Source of the DNA: Magnetococcales bacterium DC0425bin3
GTDB lineage: Bacteria > Pseudomonadota > Magnetococcia > Magnetococcales > DC0425bin3
Assembly (NCBI GenBank): GCA_002753665.1
Contig: PEAP01000016.1
Location: 1-42,680, forward strand
DNA: 42,680 nt
Reading direction: 5' to 3'
The stretch's first letter is position 1, and each line of letters opens with the position of its first letter. The position numbers were made by a program, and so were the translations under genes. The notes beneath the pieces were generated by a model. It searched no databases. It worked only from the letters and a program-made list of their open reading frames with translations, and had not been told where the DNA came from. This document shows, piece after piece, positions 26,384-34,912 of the stretch.

Positions 26384-26470
26384 TGGTGCCCAGGAGAAGA
26401 CTCGAACTTCCACTCCCTTGCGGGAACTAGACCCTGAATCTAGCGCGTCTACCAATTCCGCCACCTGGGC
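26384..26470 (-). tRNA. tRNA-Leu (anticodon CAG)
   Basis: An 87-base class II tRNA with encoded CCA. The acceptor stem GCCCAGG pairs with CCTGGGC; the D arm contains AATTGGTAGACGC; the anticodon stem is CTAGA/TCTAG around the loop TTCAGGG, giving CAG; the variable arm is long (CCCGCAAGGGAG); and GTTCGAGTC is the T arm. The long variable arm, CAG anticodon and A73 identify leucine. Confidence 0.95.
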
Positions 26471-26492
26471 AGGGGACCCTCGCCATGGAGCG

Positions 26493-26891
26493 TCAGGTCG
26501 AGCCAAGAATCGTAAACGAACCGACCCGTGCCGTCAAGGACTGTTTTTGCCTGTTGGTCAATATAGAATCAAAACAGACAGATCGTCCGAGTTCATGCAA
26601 TCGTGCCAGATTCGACACATGCCTACGCAAAATATCTGCCACGTCCCTGGTGGAGCAGTTGCCACGCCGGATCCACACAACCTTGACGGCATGGTGTGAG
26701 ATGCGATGGGGATCCGAAAAATCCGCATCCTTGCTGACCAGAATGAAGCCAGTCTTTTCGGCAAAAGCCAGAACAGCGGCGTCAGGCGATTTGTCCAAGT
26801 TGAACTGATACACATGAGCGACGCCAGGATAGACATCGGCGAGCAGACCAGCCAACCGCGGCGAAAGGTTTTGATCCAGCAGCAGCTTCAC
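26493..26891 (-). CDS. DUF5615 PIN-like toxin
   Basis: This 132-residue protein begins VKLLLDQNLSPRLAGLLAD and includes ILVSKDADFSDPH, the acidic motifs of DUF5615 PIN-like nucleases, which are predicted RNases of toxin-antitoxin pairs. The start is a GTG at 26891 overlapping the antitoxin stop by four bases (GTGA). Codon use is more A/T-rich than that of neighbours, in keeping with a mobile pair. Confidence 0.82.
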   Translation of the reverse strand: MKLLLDQNLSPRLAGLLADVYPGVAHVYQFNLDKSPDAAVLAFAEKTGFILVSKDADFSDPHRISHHAVKVVWIRRGNCSTRDVADILRRHVSNLARLHELGRSVCFDSILTNRQKQSLTARVGSFTILGST

Positions 26892-27115
26892 GCCGGAATG
26901 GCCAACAGGCGACGCCCTTGATCCGCTGCAAAGGCCAGACAAGCCAGAATATCTTCCCGGGTCAGATCCGGAAAATCAGCAAGGACCTCTTCCAGGGTCA
27001 TTCCGGAGGCAAGATAGTCCAGCACGTCATACACCGTGATGCGCATCCCGCGAATGCATGGCCGGCCACCACATTGGGCTGCATCCATGGTCAGATGGGT
27101 TCGGTAGTCGATCAT
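26888..27115 (-). CDS. DUF433 antitoxin
   Basis: This 75-residue protein has the DUF433 signature: CGGRPCIRGMRITVYDVLDYL, then GMTLEEVLADFPDLTREDI. It has a helix-turn-helix fold and normally represses its own operon and neutralises the DUF5615 partner. It is first in the pair. The region 27116-27210 upstream shows nothing beyond a presumed promoter. Confidence 0.85.
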   Translation of the reverse strand: MIDYRTHLTMDAAQCGGRPCIRGMRITVYDVLDYLASGMTLEEVLADFPDLTREDILACLAFAADQGRRLLAIPA

Positions 27116-27210
27116 GTCTTCCTGCCAATTCGAATCTGTAGGGTCCTGTCAATTCCATAAACAGATACCGGACATCGTTTACGGTCAGGCTGTTGGTCAC
27201 GGGCATACCC

Positions 27211-27771
27211 TCAATTGGCCGTGCCGGAGCCCTCCACCAGTTGGGACGGATCGATGCCCATCTGACGGATGGCCGTCTCCCAGCGCCGGGCCGGGGGCAG
27301 CTCGAACAGGACCTGGCGGTTCACCTGGCCCACCAGCCAGGCGTTCTGCCGCAGTTCCAGTTCCAGTTGGCCGTTGCCCCAGCCCGAATAGCCCAGGGTG
27401 AAAAGAAACCGGCCACTGGTGGCGGTTTTGGCCAAGTGATGCAGCACGGCGGGGTTGGTGGCCATGAAGATTTCCGGGGCGATCTTCAGGACGCCGGGCA
27501 GGTCCAGCCGCTGCTCGTAGAGGATGAAGCCCCGCTCCGGGGCCACCGGCCCGCCGTGATAGATGATGGGCTTGTCGGGGCGGGTCCATTTGAGGGACAA
27601 CTGGGTGATGATGTCGTCCATGGTGGCGGGATGGGGTTGATTGATCACCAGTCCCAGCGCGCCCTCTGCGGAATGGGCGCACACGAAGACCACCGCCCGG
27701 TTGAAGTTGGGATCCTCCAACCCCGGCATGGCGATGAGAAACTTTCCCGCCAGGTTTTGTTCCCGCAGCAC
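27211..27771 (-). CDS. algH: YqgE/AlgH family protein
   Basis: This 186-residue protein matches the family from start to end: LAGKFLIAMPGLEDPNFNRAVV, then GALGLVINQP, YHGGPVAPERGFILY and LGYSGWGNGQLELEL. The biochemical role of AlgH/YqgE is uncertain; it was first linked to alginate regulation. The start is a GTG at 27771 with GGAGA eight bases upstream. It directly follows mpl. Confidence 0.87.
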   Translation of the reverse strand: MLREQNLAGKFLIAMPGLEDPNFNRAVVFVCAHSAEGALGLVINQPHPATMDDIITQLSLKWTRPDKPIIYHGGPVAPERGFILYEQRLDLPGVLKIAPEIFMATNPAVLHHLAKTATSGRFLFTLGYSGWGNGQLELELRQNAWLVGQVNRQVLFELPPARRWETAIRQMGIDPSQLVEGSGTAN

Positions 27772-27774
27772 GCT

Positions 27775-29181
27775 TCACTCTCCACTCGCAGGCCCCCCCA
27801 GGGCCTCCAGCAGCCGGTCGTGAATGCCACCGAAGCCCCCGTTGCTCATGATCACCACATGGTCGCCCGATCCGAGCCCTTTCAGTAGATAATCCACGGC
27901 TTGAGGCGCTCCGTCAACAACTACCGCCCGTCCCGGGCCGGTGGCGTTGATTTGGGCGGCCAGCAGATCCACGTCCAGCAGGTCGTCGGGGGCCAGGCCG
28001 CGGGGGGCGGGACGGGTCAGCACCACGCCATCGGCCGCGGCCAGGGCTGCGGGCAGCCGGTCCTGGTGGATGCGACGGCGCATGGTGTTGGAGCGCGGCT
28101 CCACCACCGCCCAGATCCGCGCCGGACCCACCGCCTCCCGCATCCCGGCCAGGGTGGTGGCGATGGCGGTGGGATGGTGGGCGAAGTCGTCGTAGACCGC
28201 GATCCCCCGGGCCTCGAAGCGCAGTTGCAGCCGCCGGGCCACCCCCTGGAAGGACTCCAGACCGGCCCGCACCCGCTCGGGAGGCAGTCCCCGGCTCAGG
28301 GCCGCGGCGGAGGCCGCCAGACCGTTCATGACGTTGTGCCGGCCCAGCAGGGTCCACTCGATCCGCAGCAGCGGTTCCCCGTCCCGCAACAGGGTCCAGG
28401 CACGACCATCCGGACGGTCCAGCCGGGCGGCAAAGGGGTAGTCGCCCTCCAGACCGTACTGGATCACCGGGCCATGGGCCTGTTTGATCACAGCGCGGAT
28501 CTCTGGATCATCGCCGTTGGCCAGGATCAGCCCCGTGGCGGGCACCAGGCGCAGCAGCAGGCGAAACTGCTGGCGGATGGCTTCCATGTCCGGATAGATA
28601 TCGGCGTGGTCGTACTCCAGATTGTGCAGGATCAGGGTCCGGGGATGATAATGCAGAAACTTGGGCCGCTTGTCGAAAAAGGCGGTGTCGTACTCGTCCC
28701 CTTCCACCATCACCCAGGGCGAAGCGCCTGGAAACCGCACCCCCACCCCGAAATCCAGGGGAATGCCACCAATCATGAAACCCGGGGCGAGACCGGCCTG
28801 CTCCCACAGCCAGGCGGTCAGGCTGGTGGTGGTGGTCTTGCCGTGGGTGCCGGTCACCACCACCGGGTGGCGCCCCTCCAGGACATGCTCGAACAGCCAC
28901 TGGGCCCCGGAACGAAATGGCAGGCCCCGTTCCAGCAGAGCCTCCAGCTCCGGATTGCCCCGGGAGATGGCGTTGCCCACCAGCACCAGATCCGGCGCCG
29001 GCTCCAGGTTTTCCGCCCGGAATCCGTCCTGGATGGCAATGCCCCGGGAGGCCAAAAACAGGCTCATGGGCGGGTAGACCCCGGCGTCGGACCCGGTCAC
29101 CCGCCAGCCGGACTCCTGGGCCAGGGCAGCCAGACCGGCCATGGCGGTGCCGCAGACGCCGATGACATGCAGATGTTTCAT
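27775..29181 (-). CDS. mpl: UDP-N-acetylmuramate:L-alanyl-gamma-D-glutamyl-meso-diaminopimelate ligase
   Basis: This 468-residue Mur ligase homologue begins MKHLHVIGVCGTAMAGLA and carries the P-loop VTGTHGKTTTTSL, a central HNLEYDHADIYPD and DDFAHHPTAI. The early ICGTxM-type motif and these segments are characteristic of Mpl rather than MurC. It attaches recycled murein tripeptide to UDP-MurNAc in the cytoplasm. It is next to an AmpD-like amidase that releases the same tripeptide, so the two form a recycling unit. Confidence 0.9.
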   Translation of the reverse strand: MKHLHVIGVCGTAMAGLAALAQESGWRVTGSDAGVYPPMSLFLASRGIAIQDGFRAENLEPAPDLVLVGNAISRGNPELEALLERGLPFRSGAQWLFEHVLEGRHPVVVTGTHGKTTTTSLTAWLWEQAGLAPGFMIGGIPLDFGVGVRFPGASPWVMVEGDEYDTAFFDKRPKFLHYHPRTLILHNLEYDHADIYPDMEAIRQQFRLLLRLVPATGLILANGDDPEIRAVIKQAHGPVIQYGLEGDYPFAARLDRPDGRAWTLLRDGEPLLRIEWTLLGRHNVMNGLAASAAALSRGLPPERVRAGLESFQGVARRLQLRFEARGIAVYDDFAHHPTAIATTLAGMREAVGPARIWAVVEPRSNTMRRRIHQDRLPAALAAADGVVLTRPAPRGLAPDDLLDVDLLAAQINATGPGRAVVVDGAPQAVDYLLKGLGSGDHVVIMSNGGFGGIHDRLLEALGGPASGE

Positions 29182-29235
29182 GGCTTTGTTGTCCGTTCCT
29201 TCCCAAAGAAGTGGCCCAGGATACCGCTCTCCGGC

Positions 29236-29811
29236 CTACCAGACCGGTCGCCAATGGGGGTGGGAACCGCTGGCGGCCAGCGTGGCGCGAAACAGCTCCC
29301 AGTCGAACCCCGGCCCCGGGTCCCACTTGCGCCGGGGGGCGATGTGCTGATGGCCGGCCACGTTGTGGTCGGCCAGGAGGGGCAGACCGGTCTGCAGGGT
29401 GCGCAGCAGGATGGCCAGATGCCGGTACTGGACCGCTTCGAACGGCCGATCCGCCGTGCCTTCCAGCTCCACCCCCACGGAAAAATCGTTGCAGCCCTCC
29501 CGGCCCTGCCAGAGGCTGGCGCCGGCATGCCAAGCCCGCCGGCTCACCGGCACATACTGGGTGACCCGTCCGCCCCGGTCGATGAGAAAATGCGCCGCCA
29601 CCCGCAGGCCCTGCAACTCGGCGAACAACGGATGCTCCCGGGGATCCAGACAGCCGAGAAACAGATGGTCCACATAAGGACCGCCGAACTCCCCCGGCGG
29701 CAGGCTGATGGCATGGACCACCAGCAGTTCCACCGCCATGCCCGGCGGCCGCTCGTTGTGGTGGGGCGAGGGCAGATAGCGGCCGAAGGCCTCCCCGGGC
29801 GCCTCCGTCAT
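29236..29811 (-). CDS. ampD: AmpD-like 1,6-anhydro-N-acetylmuramyl-L-alanine amidase
   Basis: This 191-residue amidase_2 protein has zinc-binding residues in VVHAISLP, DHNVAGHQHIAP and KWDPGPGFDW, and the family segments HFLIDRGGRVTQYVP and NDFSVGVELEG. It lacks a signal peptide, consistent with cytoplasmic AmpD. It cleaves anhydroMurNAc-peptides, releasing tripeptide for Mpl, the next gene downstream on the same strand. Confidence 0.88.
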   Translation of the reverse strand: MTEAPGEAFGRYLPSPHHNERPPGMAVELLVVHAISLPPGEFGGPYVDHLFLGCLDPREHPLFAELQGLRVAAHFLIDRGGRVTQYVPVSRRAWHAGASLWQGREGCNDFSVGVELEGTADRPFEAVQYRHLAILLRTLQTGLPLLADHNVAGHQHIAPRRKWDPGPGFDWELFRATLAASGSHPHWRPVW

Positions 29812-29818
29812 GGCAACT

Positions 29819-30043
29819 TCAGCGCACGCTTTCCACCGCCACCACCTGGGGGACGCGCTGCTTCATGACCCGCTCGATGCCTCCTTTCAGGGTCATCAGG
29901 GCGCCTGGGCAACTGCCGCAGGCTCCCTGCAAACGCACCTTGACCACATTGCCCGCGGTCACCTCCACCAGCTCCACATCGCCGCCATCCCGTTGCAGCA
30001 TGGGGCGGATCTCGTCCAGCACCTTTTGCACCTGGTCCCGCAT
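29819..30043 (-). CDS. NifU C-terminal-domain Fe-S protein
   Basis: This 74-residue protein consists only of the NifU-like C-terminal (Nfu) domain, with [17 protein letters not shown] and the cluster motif [13 protein letters not shown] (C-x2-C). It probably carries and transfers Fe-S clusters. The ATG at 30043 follows AAAGGAA by six bases; a longer frame to 30148 is not conserved-looking. It ends seven bases before the AmpD start. Confidence 0.88.
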   Translation of the reverse strand: MRDQVQKVLDEIRPMLQRDGGDVELVEVTAGNVVKVRLQGACGSCPGALMTLKGGIERVMKQRVPQVVAVESVR

Positions 30044-30153
30044 GGTGATTCCTTTCGCATGAAGGCTGCGCAGTTTGGCCAATCCCGTTGCGCAGCAAGA
30101 GCCGAAAATCGACCGCGGCATTCTGCGGCAGGCGCCGCCGCCCGTCAAACTGC

Positions 30154-30208
30154 GATGGATGGGAGAAGCCTCCCTCCACCGATGGAAGTCGCCGTGCGAC
30201 TGCCACGG
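30154..30208 (-). repeat. Dispersed intergenic repeat, copy D (inverted)
   Basis: Read on the minus strand it is a hairpin (AGTCGC/GCGACT around ACG) followed by TTCCATCGGTGGAGGGAGG and CTTCTCCCATCCATC. It lies between the tolC-like stop and the nfu-like start, nine bases from the former. Confidence 0.72.
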
Positions 30209-30216
30209 TCAGCCCG

Positions 30217-31530
30217 CTACGGTGCCGCGTTGGTCCCGAAGGTCAATTCTTCCAGCCTCAGATGCCCCAGGGCCTGGAAAAGTTCGAACTGGGCTTCCAC
30301 CAGATCGAACCGGTTGCGGGCCAGCTCGGTCTGGGCCGTGAACAGGGCGTTCTGGGAATCCAACAGATCCAAGGCGGTGCGGGATCCCACCCGGTATTCC
30401 TGCTCCACCCCGGCCATCGCCTCCCGGGCGGCGGTCTCCGCAGCCTGCAGGGCGCCTTCCACGGCCTGGAAATTCCGGTAATCCAGCAGGGCCTGGGCCA
30501 CCTCCCGCCGGGCCTGCAACCGCAGCCGGTCCACCTGGGCCGCCTGGGCATCCCGCTCGGCCCGGGCCTGGTTGGCCAGGGAGACGATTCGACCCCCGGC
30601 ATACAGGGGCACCGACAAGGCCAGCCCCAGGGTGAACCGGTCCACCTGCTTGCTGGCCAGGGTGGTGCCCTGGTCCCAACCCCGGCTGGCGGTGGAGCTG
30701 AGGGACAGGGTGGGATAATGGCCGCCCTGCTGCAGGGCAATGTCCAGTTCGGCCACCGCCAGGCGGTGGCGGGCCGCCTGCAGATCGGGGCGTTCCCCGA
30801 TGGCGGCCTCTTCCTGAACCGATTGCTCCCGCTCCAGCAGCGGGGCGTTCAGGGCGGGCAGTTGCAGGTCCTCTGGAGGTGGTTCCCCCACCGTCTCCGC
30901 GAAGCGGGCGCGGCTGACCGCCACCGCATTCTCCGCCTTCAGCAGTTCGGCCCGGGCCGACTCCAGGCGGGCCAGGGCCTGGCTCACGTCGGTCTGGGTG
31001 ATCTCTCCCACCCGGAAGCGGTCCTGGGTGGCCTCCAGGTGGCGCTGGGTGACCTCCCGGTTGCTGGCCGCCAGGCGTTGCACCTCCACCGCTTCCAGGA
31101 AGGCCAGGGTCACCCGGGCCACCTCCAGCAGCACCGCCTGTCGCTCGGCCTCCAGGGTTGCCCGGTAGGCGGCCACATGGGGCTCCACCTGCTCCAGGGC
31201 TTCCAGAGCCGCCTTGTTGTAGAGGGCCTGACCGAGGGACAGGGACGCCTCGCCGGGCTTGAGATGGGTATTGTCGTCGGTGGTCCAGCGGGACTGGCTC
31301 AAACCCCGGGACAGATCCAATTCCACCGTGGGCAGCAGGGCGGACCGGCTCTGGGGAATCCGTTCCAGGGCCGCCGCCAGGTTGGCCTGGGCCGTCTGAA
31401 TCCGGGGGTTGGCCTCCAGGGCCCGTTCCGCCACCCCCACGAAGACATCCTGGGTCGCGGCGCCCAGCCCCCCGGGCGCCCACAGGGCCAAGCTGATTAC
31501 CACTGCATGGACCAATCCCGATCTCGGCAT
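30217..31530 (-). CDS. TolC-family outer-membrane channel protein
   Basis: This 437-residue protein has a signal peptide (hydrophobic AVVISLALWAPGGLGAA) and the duplicated TolC coiled-coil plan. Each half has a long Ala/Gln/Glu-rich helical pair, and beta strands such as LSLGQALYNKAALEAL and LALSVPLYAGGRI begin the membrane part. It would form the trimeric exit duct of a type I secretion or efflux system, but no partner adaptor or pump is in the window. The end of the gene nearly abuts repeat copy D. Confidence 0.87.
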   Translation of the reverse strand: MPRSGLVHAVVISLALWAPGGLGAATQDVFVGVAERALEANPRIQTAQANLAAALERIPQSRSALLPTVELDLSRGLSQSRWTTDDNTHLKPGEASLSLGQALYNKAALEALEQVEPHVAAYRATLEAERQAVLLEVARVTLAFLEAVEVQRLAASNREVTQRHLEATQDRFRVGEITQTDVSQALARLESARAELLKAENAVAVSRARFAETVGEPPPEDLQLPALNAPLLEREQSVQEEAAIGERPDLQAARHRLAVAELDIALQQGGHYPTLSLSSTASRGWDQGTTLASKQVDRFTLGLALSVPLYAGGRIVSLANQARAERDAQAAQVDRLRLQARREVAQALLDYRNFQAVEGALQAAETAAREAMAGVEQEYRVGSRTALDLLDSQNALFTAQTELARNRFDLVEAQFELFQALGHLRLEELTFGTNAAP

Positions 31531-31609
31531 GATGCGAATCTCCCGGAACGACCGATGGCCTGGTTCAGGAGCCTGTCATGGCCATGGATGGCCATTCTGC
31601 GACAGGATC

Positions 31610-33523
31610 TCAGATGTCCAGATCATGGCGGGCAAAGGCGGCCTTTTCCCGGATGAAGCGGAAGCGCTCCTCCGGCCGTTTGCCCATCAGGCGGTTGAAG
31701 ACGTCGTCGGTCTGCTCCACGTCATCCACGAACACCTGGAGCAGACGACGGGTTTTCGGGTTCATGGTGGTCTCCCGCAACTGGGCTGGCAGCATTTCGC
31801 CCAACCCCTTGAAACGGGAGATTTCGACCCGCCCGCCGCGTTTGTCGGACATCCGGGCGAGCAGGGTCTCCTTCTCGGCATCATCCACGGCATAGTGGCT
31901 TTCGGCTCCGCGGGTAAGCCGATAGAGCGGCGGCCGGGCCAGGAACAGATGGCCCTGCTGGATCAGGCGGGGCATGAAGCGGTAGAAGAAGGTCAGCAGC
32001 AGGCTGGCGATGTGGGCACCGTCCACGTCGGCATCGGTCATGATGATAACCCGCCCATAGCGCAGGTGCCGATGGTCGAACTGGCGGCCATAGCCGGTGC
32101 CGATGGCGGCCACCAGGTTCTGGATTTCGGTGTTCTTCTCGAATTTCCCCAGGTTGGCCTGTTCCACGTTGAGGATCTTGCCCCGCAGGGGCAGCACCGC
32201 CTGGGTGTGGCGGTCCCGGGCCTGTTTGGCGGAGCCGCCGGCGCTGTCCCCCTCGACGATGAACAGCTCGGATAGCTGGGTGTTGGTGGTGACGCAGTCG
32301 GTCAGCTTGCCCGGCAGGGTCAGGCGCGAGGTGGGGGATTTGCGCCGGGTGGCGGTGGCGTCCTGGCGGCGGTTGATCCGCTCCCGGGCCCGCTCGACAA
32401 TGGACTCGAACAGCCGGGTGGCCTGCTCGGGATGGCCATGGAGCCAGTGATCCAGGTTGTCCTTGATCACCGCCTCCACCTGGCGGTCCACCCCGGGATT
32501 GGTGAGCTTTTCCTTGGTCTGCCCGGAGAACTGGGGATTGGGCAGGAACAGGGACAGCACCGCCAGCAGCCCGCCCTGCACGTCATCGGCGCTGATGGTC
32601 ACGCCCTTGGGCAGCAGGCCGCGGGTATCGCCATACTCCCGGATCCCCTTGACCAGGGCCGTCCGCAGGCCCGACTCGTGGCTGCCGCCCTGGGGGGTGG
32701 GCACGGTGTTGCAGTAGGACAACACCCGGTTGTCGTCCCCGTTGGTCCAGACCATGGCCCATTCCAGCCGGCCGCGCCCCTGGTCGCCGAACCGCTCGGC
32801 CCGCCCCTCGAAGGGCTCGGGCACCACCAACTCCTGGCCGGTCCCCTGATCGCGGATGAAATCCGCCACCCCGTTGGGGAAATGAAACTCGTGGCTCTCC
32901 CCGTTCTCCTCCACCCGTACCCGGATCACCACCCCTCGGGTCAGGTAGGCCCGGGAGCGGCACATCTCCACCAGCCGCTCGACCCGGAAGGTGCAATCGG
33001 GAAAGATTTCGGCATCGGGCTGAAAGGCCACCTGGGTCCCCCGGCGGCGGGTGTCCCCCAGATCCTCCAGCGGACTGACCGTCCGACCCCGGGCGAAGGT
33101 CTGGCGCCACTGGCGGCCATCCCGCTCCACCACCACCTCGGTGCGCACGCTGAGAGCGTTGACCACCGATACCCCCACGCCATGCAGCCCGCCGGCGGTG
33201 TCGTAAACCCGATTGTTGAACTTGCCCCCGGCATGCAGAAAGGTGAGTACGACCTCCAGGGCAGACTTGTCCGGATAGCGCGGATGGGGCTCCACGGGAA
33301 TGCCGCGGCCGTTGTCCCGCACGGTCACGGTGCCATCCCGACCCAGGGTCAGCCAAATCTTGTCGGCATAGCCGGCCACCACCTCGTCCATGGCGTTGTC
33401 CAGCACCTCCGCCACCAGGTGATGCAGGGCCGCCGCGTCCGTCCCGCCGACATACATGCCGGGACGCCTCCGGACAGCCTCCAGCCCTTCCAGTACCTCG
33501 ATGTCCGATGCGTTGTAGGTCAT
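31610..33523 (-). CDS. parE: DNA topoisomerase IV subunit B
   Basis: This 637-residue type IIA topoisomerase ATPase subunit has a GHKL domain (EVLDNAMDEVVAGYA, DNGRGIPV, GLHGVGVSVVNALS), a transducer domain and a TOPRIM domain with EGDSAGGSAKQARDRHTQAV and MTDADVDGAHI. The length and the HTQAVLPLRGKILNVE form favour ParE over the longer GyrB. It decatenates chromosomes together with ParC, which is not in the window. The start at 33523 gives the canonical N-terminus MTYNASDIEVLEGLE; the ribosome site is weak. Confidence 0.9.
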   Translation of the reverse strand: MTYNASDIEVLEGLEAVRRRPGMYVGGTDAAALHHLVAEVLDNAMDEVVAGYADKIWLTLGRDGTVTVRDNGRGIPVEPHPRYPDKSALEVVLTFLHAGGKFNNRVYDTAGGLHGVGVSVVNALSVRTEVVVERDGRQWRQTFARGRTVSPLEDLGDTRRRGTQVAFQPDAEIFPDCTFRVERLVEMCRSRAYLTRGVVIRVRVEENGESHEFHFPNGVADFIRDQGTGQELVVPEPFEGRAERFGDQGRGRLEWAMVWTNGDDNRVLSYCNTVPTPQGGSHESGLRTALVKGIREYGDTRGLLPKGVTISADDVQGGLLAVLSLFLPNPQFSGQTKEKLTNPGVDRQVEAVIKDNLDHWLHGHPEQATRLFESIVERARERINRRQDATATRRKSPTSRLTLPGKLTDCVTTNTQLSELFIVEGDSAGGSAKQARDRHTQAVLPLRGKILNVEQANLGKFEKNTEIQNLVAAIGTGYGRQFDHRHLRYGRVIIMTDADVDGAHIASLLLTFFYRFMPRLIQQGHLFLARPPLYRLTRGAESHYAVDDAEKETLLARMSDKRGGRVEISRFKGLGEMLPAQLRETTMNPKTRRLLQVFVDDVEQTDDVFNRLMGKRPEERFRFIREKAAFARHDLDI

Positions 33524-33587
33524 GTCGAACTGTTCCGATCCCAGACCCGACCCGGGCGGAACCGAACGGCCGAAGAGCAACCGGGGG

Positions 33588-33806
33588 TCATTTGTGCCGG
33601 TAGGAAATGCGGCCTTTGGTGAGATCGTAGGGGGTCAACTGCACCGTCACCCGGTCCCCCGGCAGAATACGGATGTAATGCTTGCGCATCCGTCCGGAAA
33701 TATGGCACAGCAGCTTGTGTTCGTTTTCCAGTTCCACCCGGAACATGGCGTTGGGCAGGTTCTCGAGAACCGTCCCTTCCATTTCGATGACATCTTCCTT
33801 GCTCAA
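33588..33806 (-). CDS. infA: Translation initiation factor IF-1 (TTG start)
   Basis: This encodes 72 residues, exactly the E. coli IF-1 length, beginning [20 protein letters not shown] after the initiator and containing [17 protein letters not shown] in the S1/OB fold. IF-1 binds the ribosomal A site during initiation. The start is a TTG at 33806 with GGAGG eight bases upstream; an ATG at 33830 would add eight foreign residues and has no ribosome site. A rare start codon on an initiation factor gene may reflect autoregulation. Confidence 0.9.
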   Translation of the reverse strand: MSKEDVIEMEGTVLENLPNAMFRVELENEHKLLCHISGRMRKHYIRILPGDRVTVQLTPYDLTKGRISYRHK

Positions 33807-33870
33807 CAGTGTTCCTCCGGTAACTGGCACGGATGGGGAAATTTCACGCCACCCACGGTTCCTCGCGATT

Positions 33871-33916
33871 TTGATGGATGGGGGATGGATGGGGGGACGA
33901 AAGCCGCTTTTACGGT
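33871..33916 (-). repeat. Dispersed intergenic repeat, copy E (degenerate, inverted)
   Basis: TTGATGGATGGGGGATGGATGGGGGG gives the core end duplicated, and GAAAGCCGCTTTTACGG gives a decayed hairpin half. The middle GGTGGAGG part is lost. It lies just upstream of infA. Confidence 0.5.
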
Positions 33917-33965
33917 AACAAAAATTCCAATCCTGTCAACGTTCCCCCGTCAGCCTCTACCGGGG

Positions 33966-34025
33966 AAGCCGGAAACCGGCTTGCATCGGTGGCGGGTGGA
34001 GAGAGGCCTCCCCCATCCAGCAAAG
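33966..34025 (+). repeat. Dispersed intergenic repeat, copy F
   Basis: A perfect hairpin AAGCCGG-AAA-CCGGCTT (33966-33982) is followed by GCATCGGTGGCGGGTGGAGA and CCTCCCCCATCCAGCAAAG. The last base of the repeat touches the stop codon of the LolA-like gene at 34026-34028. Confidence 0.75.
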
Positions 34026-34781
34026 TTACTGGAGCAGGGACTCCACCTGATCCAGAAACCCTTTGACGAAGATTTCATCCGGCAGCTCCCGGTTCTGCAT
34101 GCTGCCGTAGCGCAGCGTGGCGCGGTAGTTGGGATTGAGGGCGCTGTGCGCCCTCAATACCGCCGGCCGGTCCGGATTGCCGCCCAGCTTCTTCAGGTCG
34201 GAGAACTCGATGGTCTTGACGGCCATCCCGCCGGCCCCGTACTGGACAATGCGTCGCGGAACCATGAACTCCTTGTCCACCAGCATTTCCAGAAAGGCGT
34301 ATTTCACCCAATCGGCCTTGGGTTCCAACCGCAGGGTGATGGTCTTGGCATCCTCTTTCAGCACCTGTGGCTCGAATTCCAACTGAAAATCGATCCCCAA
34401 CAGGTCACCGTTGGAGAGGATGCCATCGCCGAAGAACGACTGGGCCAGGGTTTCCTGGCGCAGCTCCACCTCGCCCGGAATCCGCACCCACACCTCCCCC
34501 TTGTTCCGCAGGGCGGTGCGCCCCTTCATGTGGTTGGGTGCGACCACCAGGGCCAGCACACGATCCCCTCCCTTGCGCACGGCATAGATCACCACCGGCG
34601 GCTCCTCCACAGCTCCGCGCCGGTTCTCCAGCCGCAGATACATCTCGATGGAGTCCGGATGGAGATTCCGGTCCACCTGCCGCAAAATTTCCTGGGGTTC
34701 CACGGCCCGGGCCAGGCTTGCGGTCAGGCCCGCAGTCAGAAATAGCCCGATCAACACCACCCCCTGCCAGCAGCGTCCCAT
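34026..34781 (-). CDS. Exported LolA-like (outer-membrane lipoprotein-sorting type) protein
   Basis: This 251-residue protein has a signal peptide (hydrophobic GVVLIGLFLTAGLTASLARA) and a beta-rich domain matching the COG2834-type sorting proteins: RLENRRG, ALVVAPNHMKGRTAL, VWVRIPG and FFGDGILSNGDLLGIDFQ. In many bacteria such proteins sit beside RND exporters, but no exporter is nearby. The start at 34781 follows GGAGG. It is distinct from the canonical short LolA; the cargo is unknown. Confidence 0.78.
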   Translation of the reverse strand: MGRCWQGVVLIGLFLTAGLTASLARAVEPQEILRQVDRNLHPDSIEMYLRLENRRGAVEEPPVVIYAVRKGGDRVLALVVAPNHMKGRTALRNKGEVWVRIPGEVELRQETLAQSFFGDGILSNGDLLGIDFQLEFEPQVLKEDAKTITLRLEPKADWVKYAFLEMLVDKEFMVPRRIVQYGAGGMAVKTIEFSDLKKLGGNPDRPAVLRAHSALNPNYRATLRYGSMQNRELPDEIFVKGFLDQVESLLQ

Positions 34782-34912
34782 ACCCCCTCCTCGCCGTTTT
34801 CGGCCCAAGGCCACCGGAACAGACCTCCCGGCGGGCCGCCCGGTTTTGCATTCCCCGCCGAAATCGGCTAGGGTGCGAACCATGTTTCCAAGCCTCCAAG
34901 GAACCTGAACCA

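Noticed and set aside
31577-31594. ATGGCCATGGATGGCCAT palindrome between the tolC-like gene and parE as a terminator or operator
   Set aside because: It is short, has no T-run and no second copy, so chance similarity in GC-rich DNA is likely.
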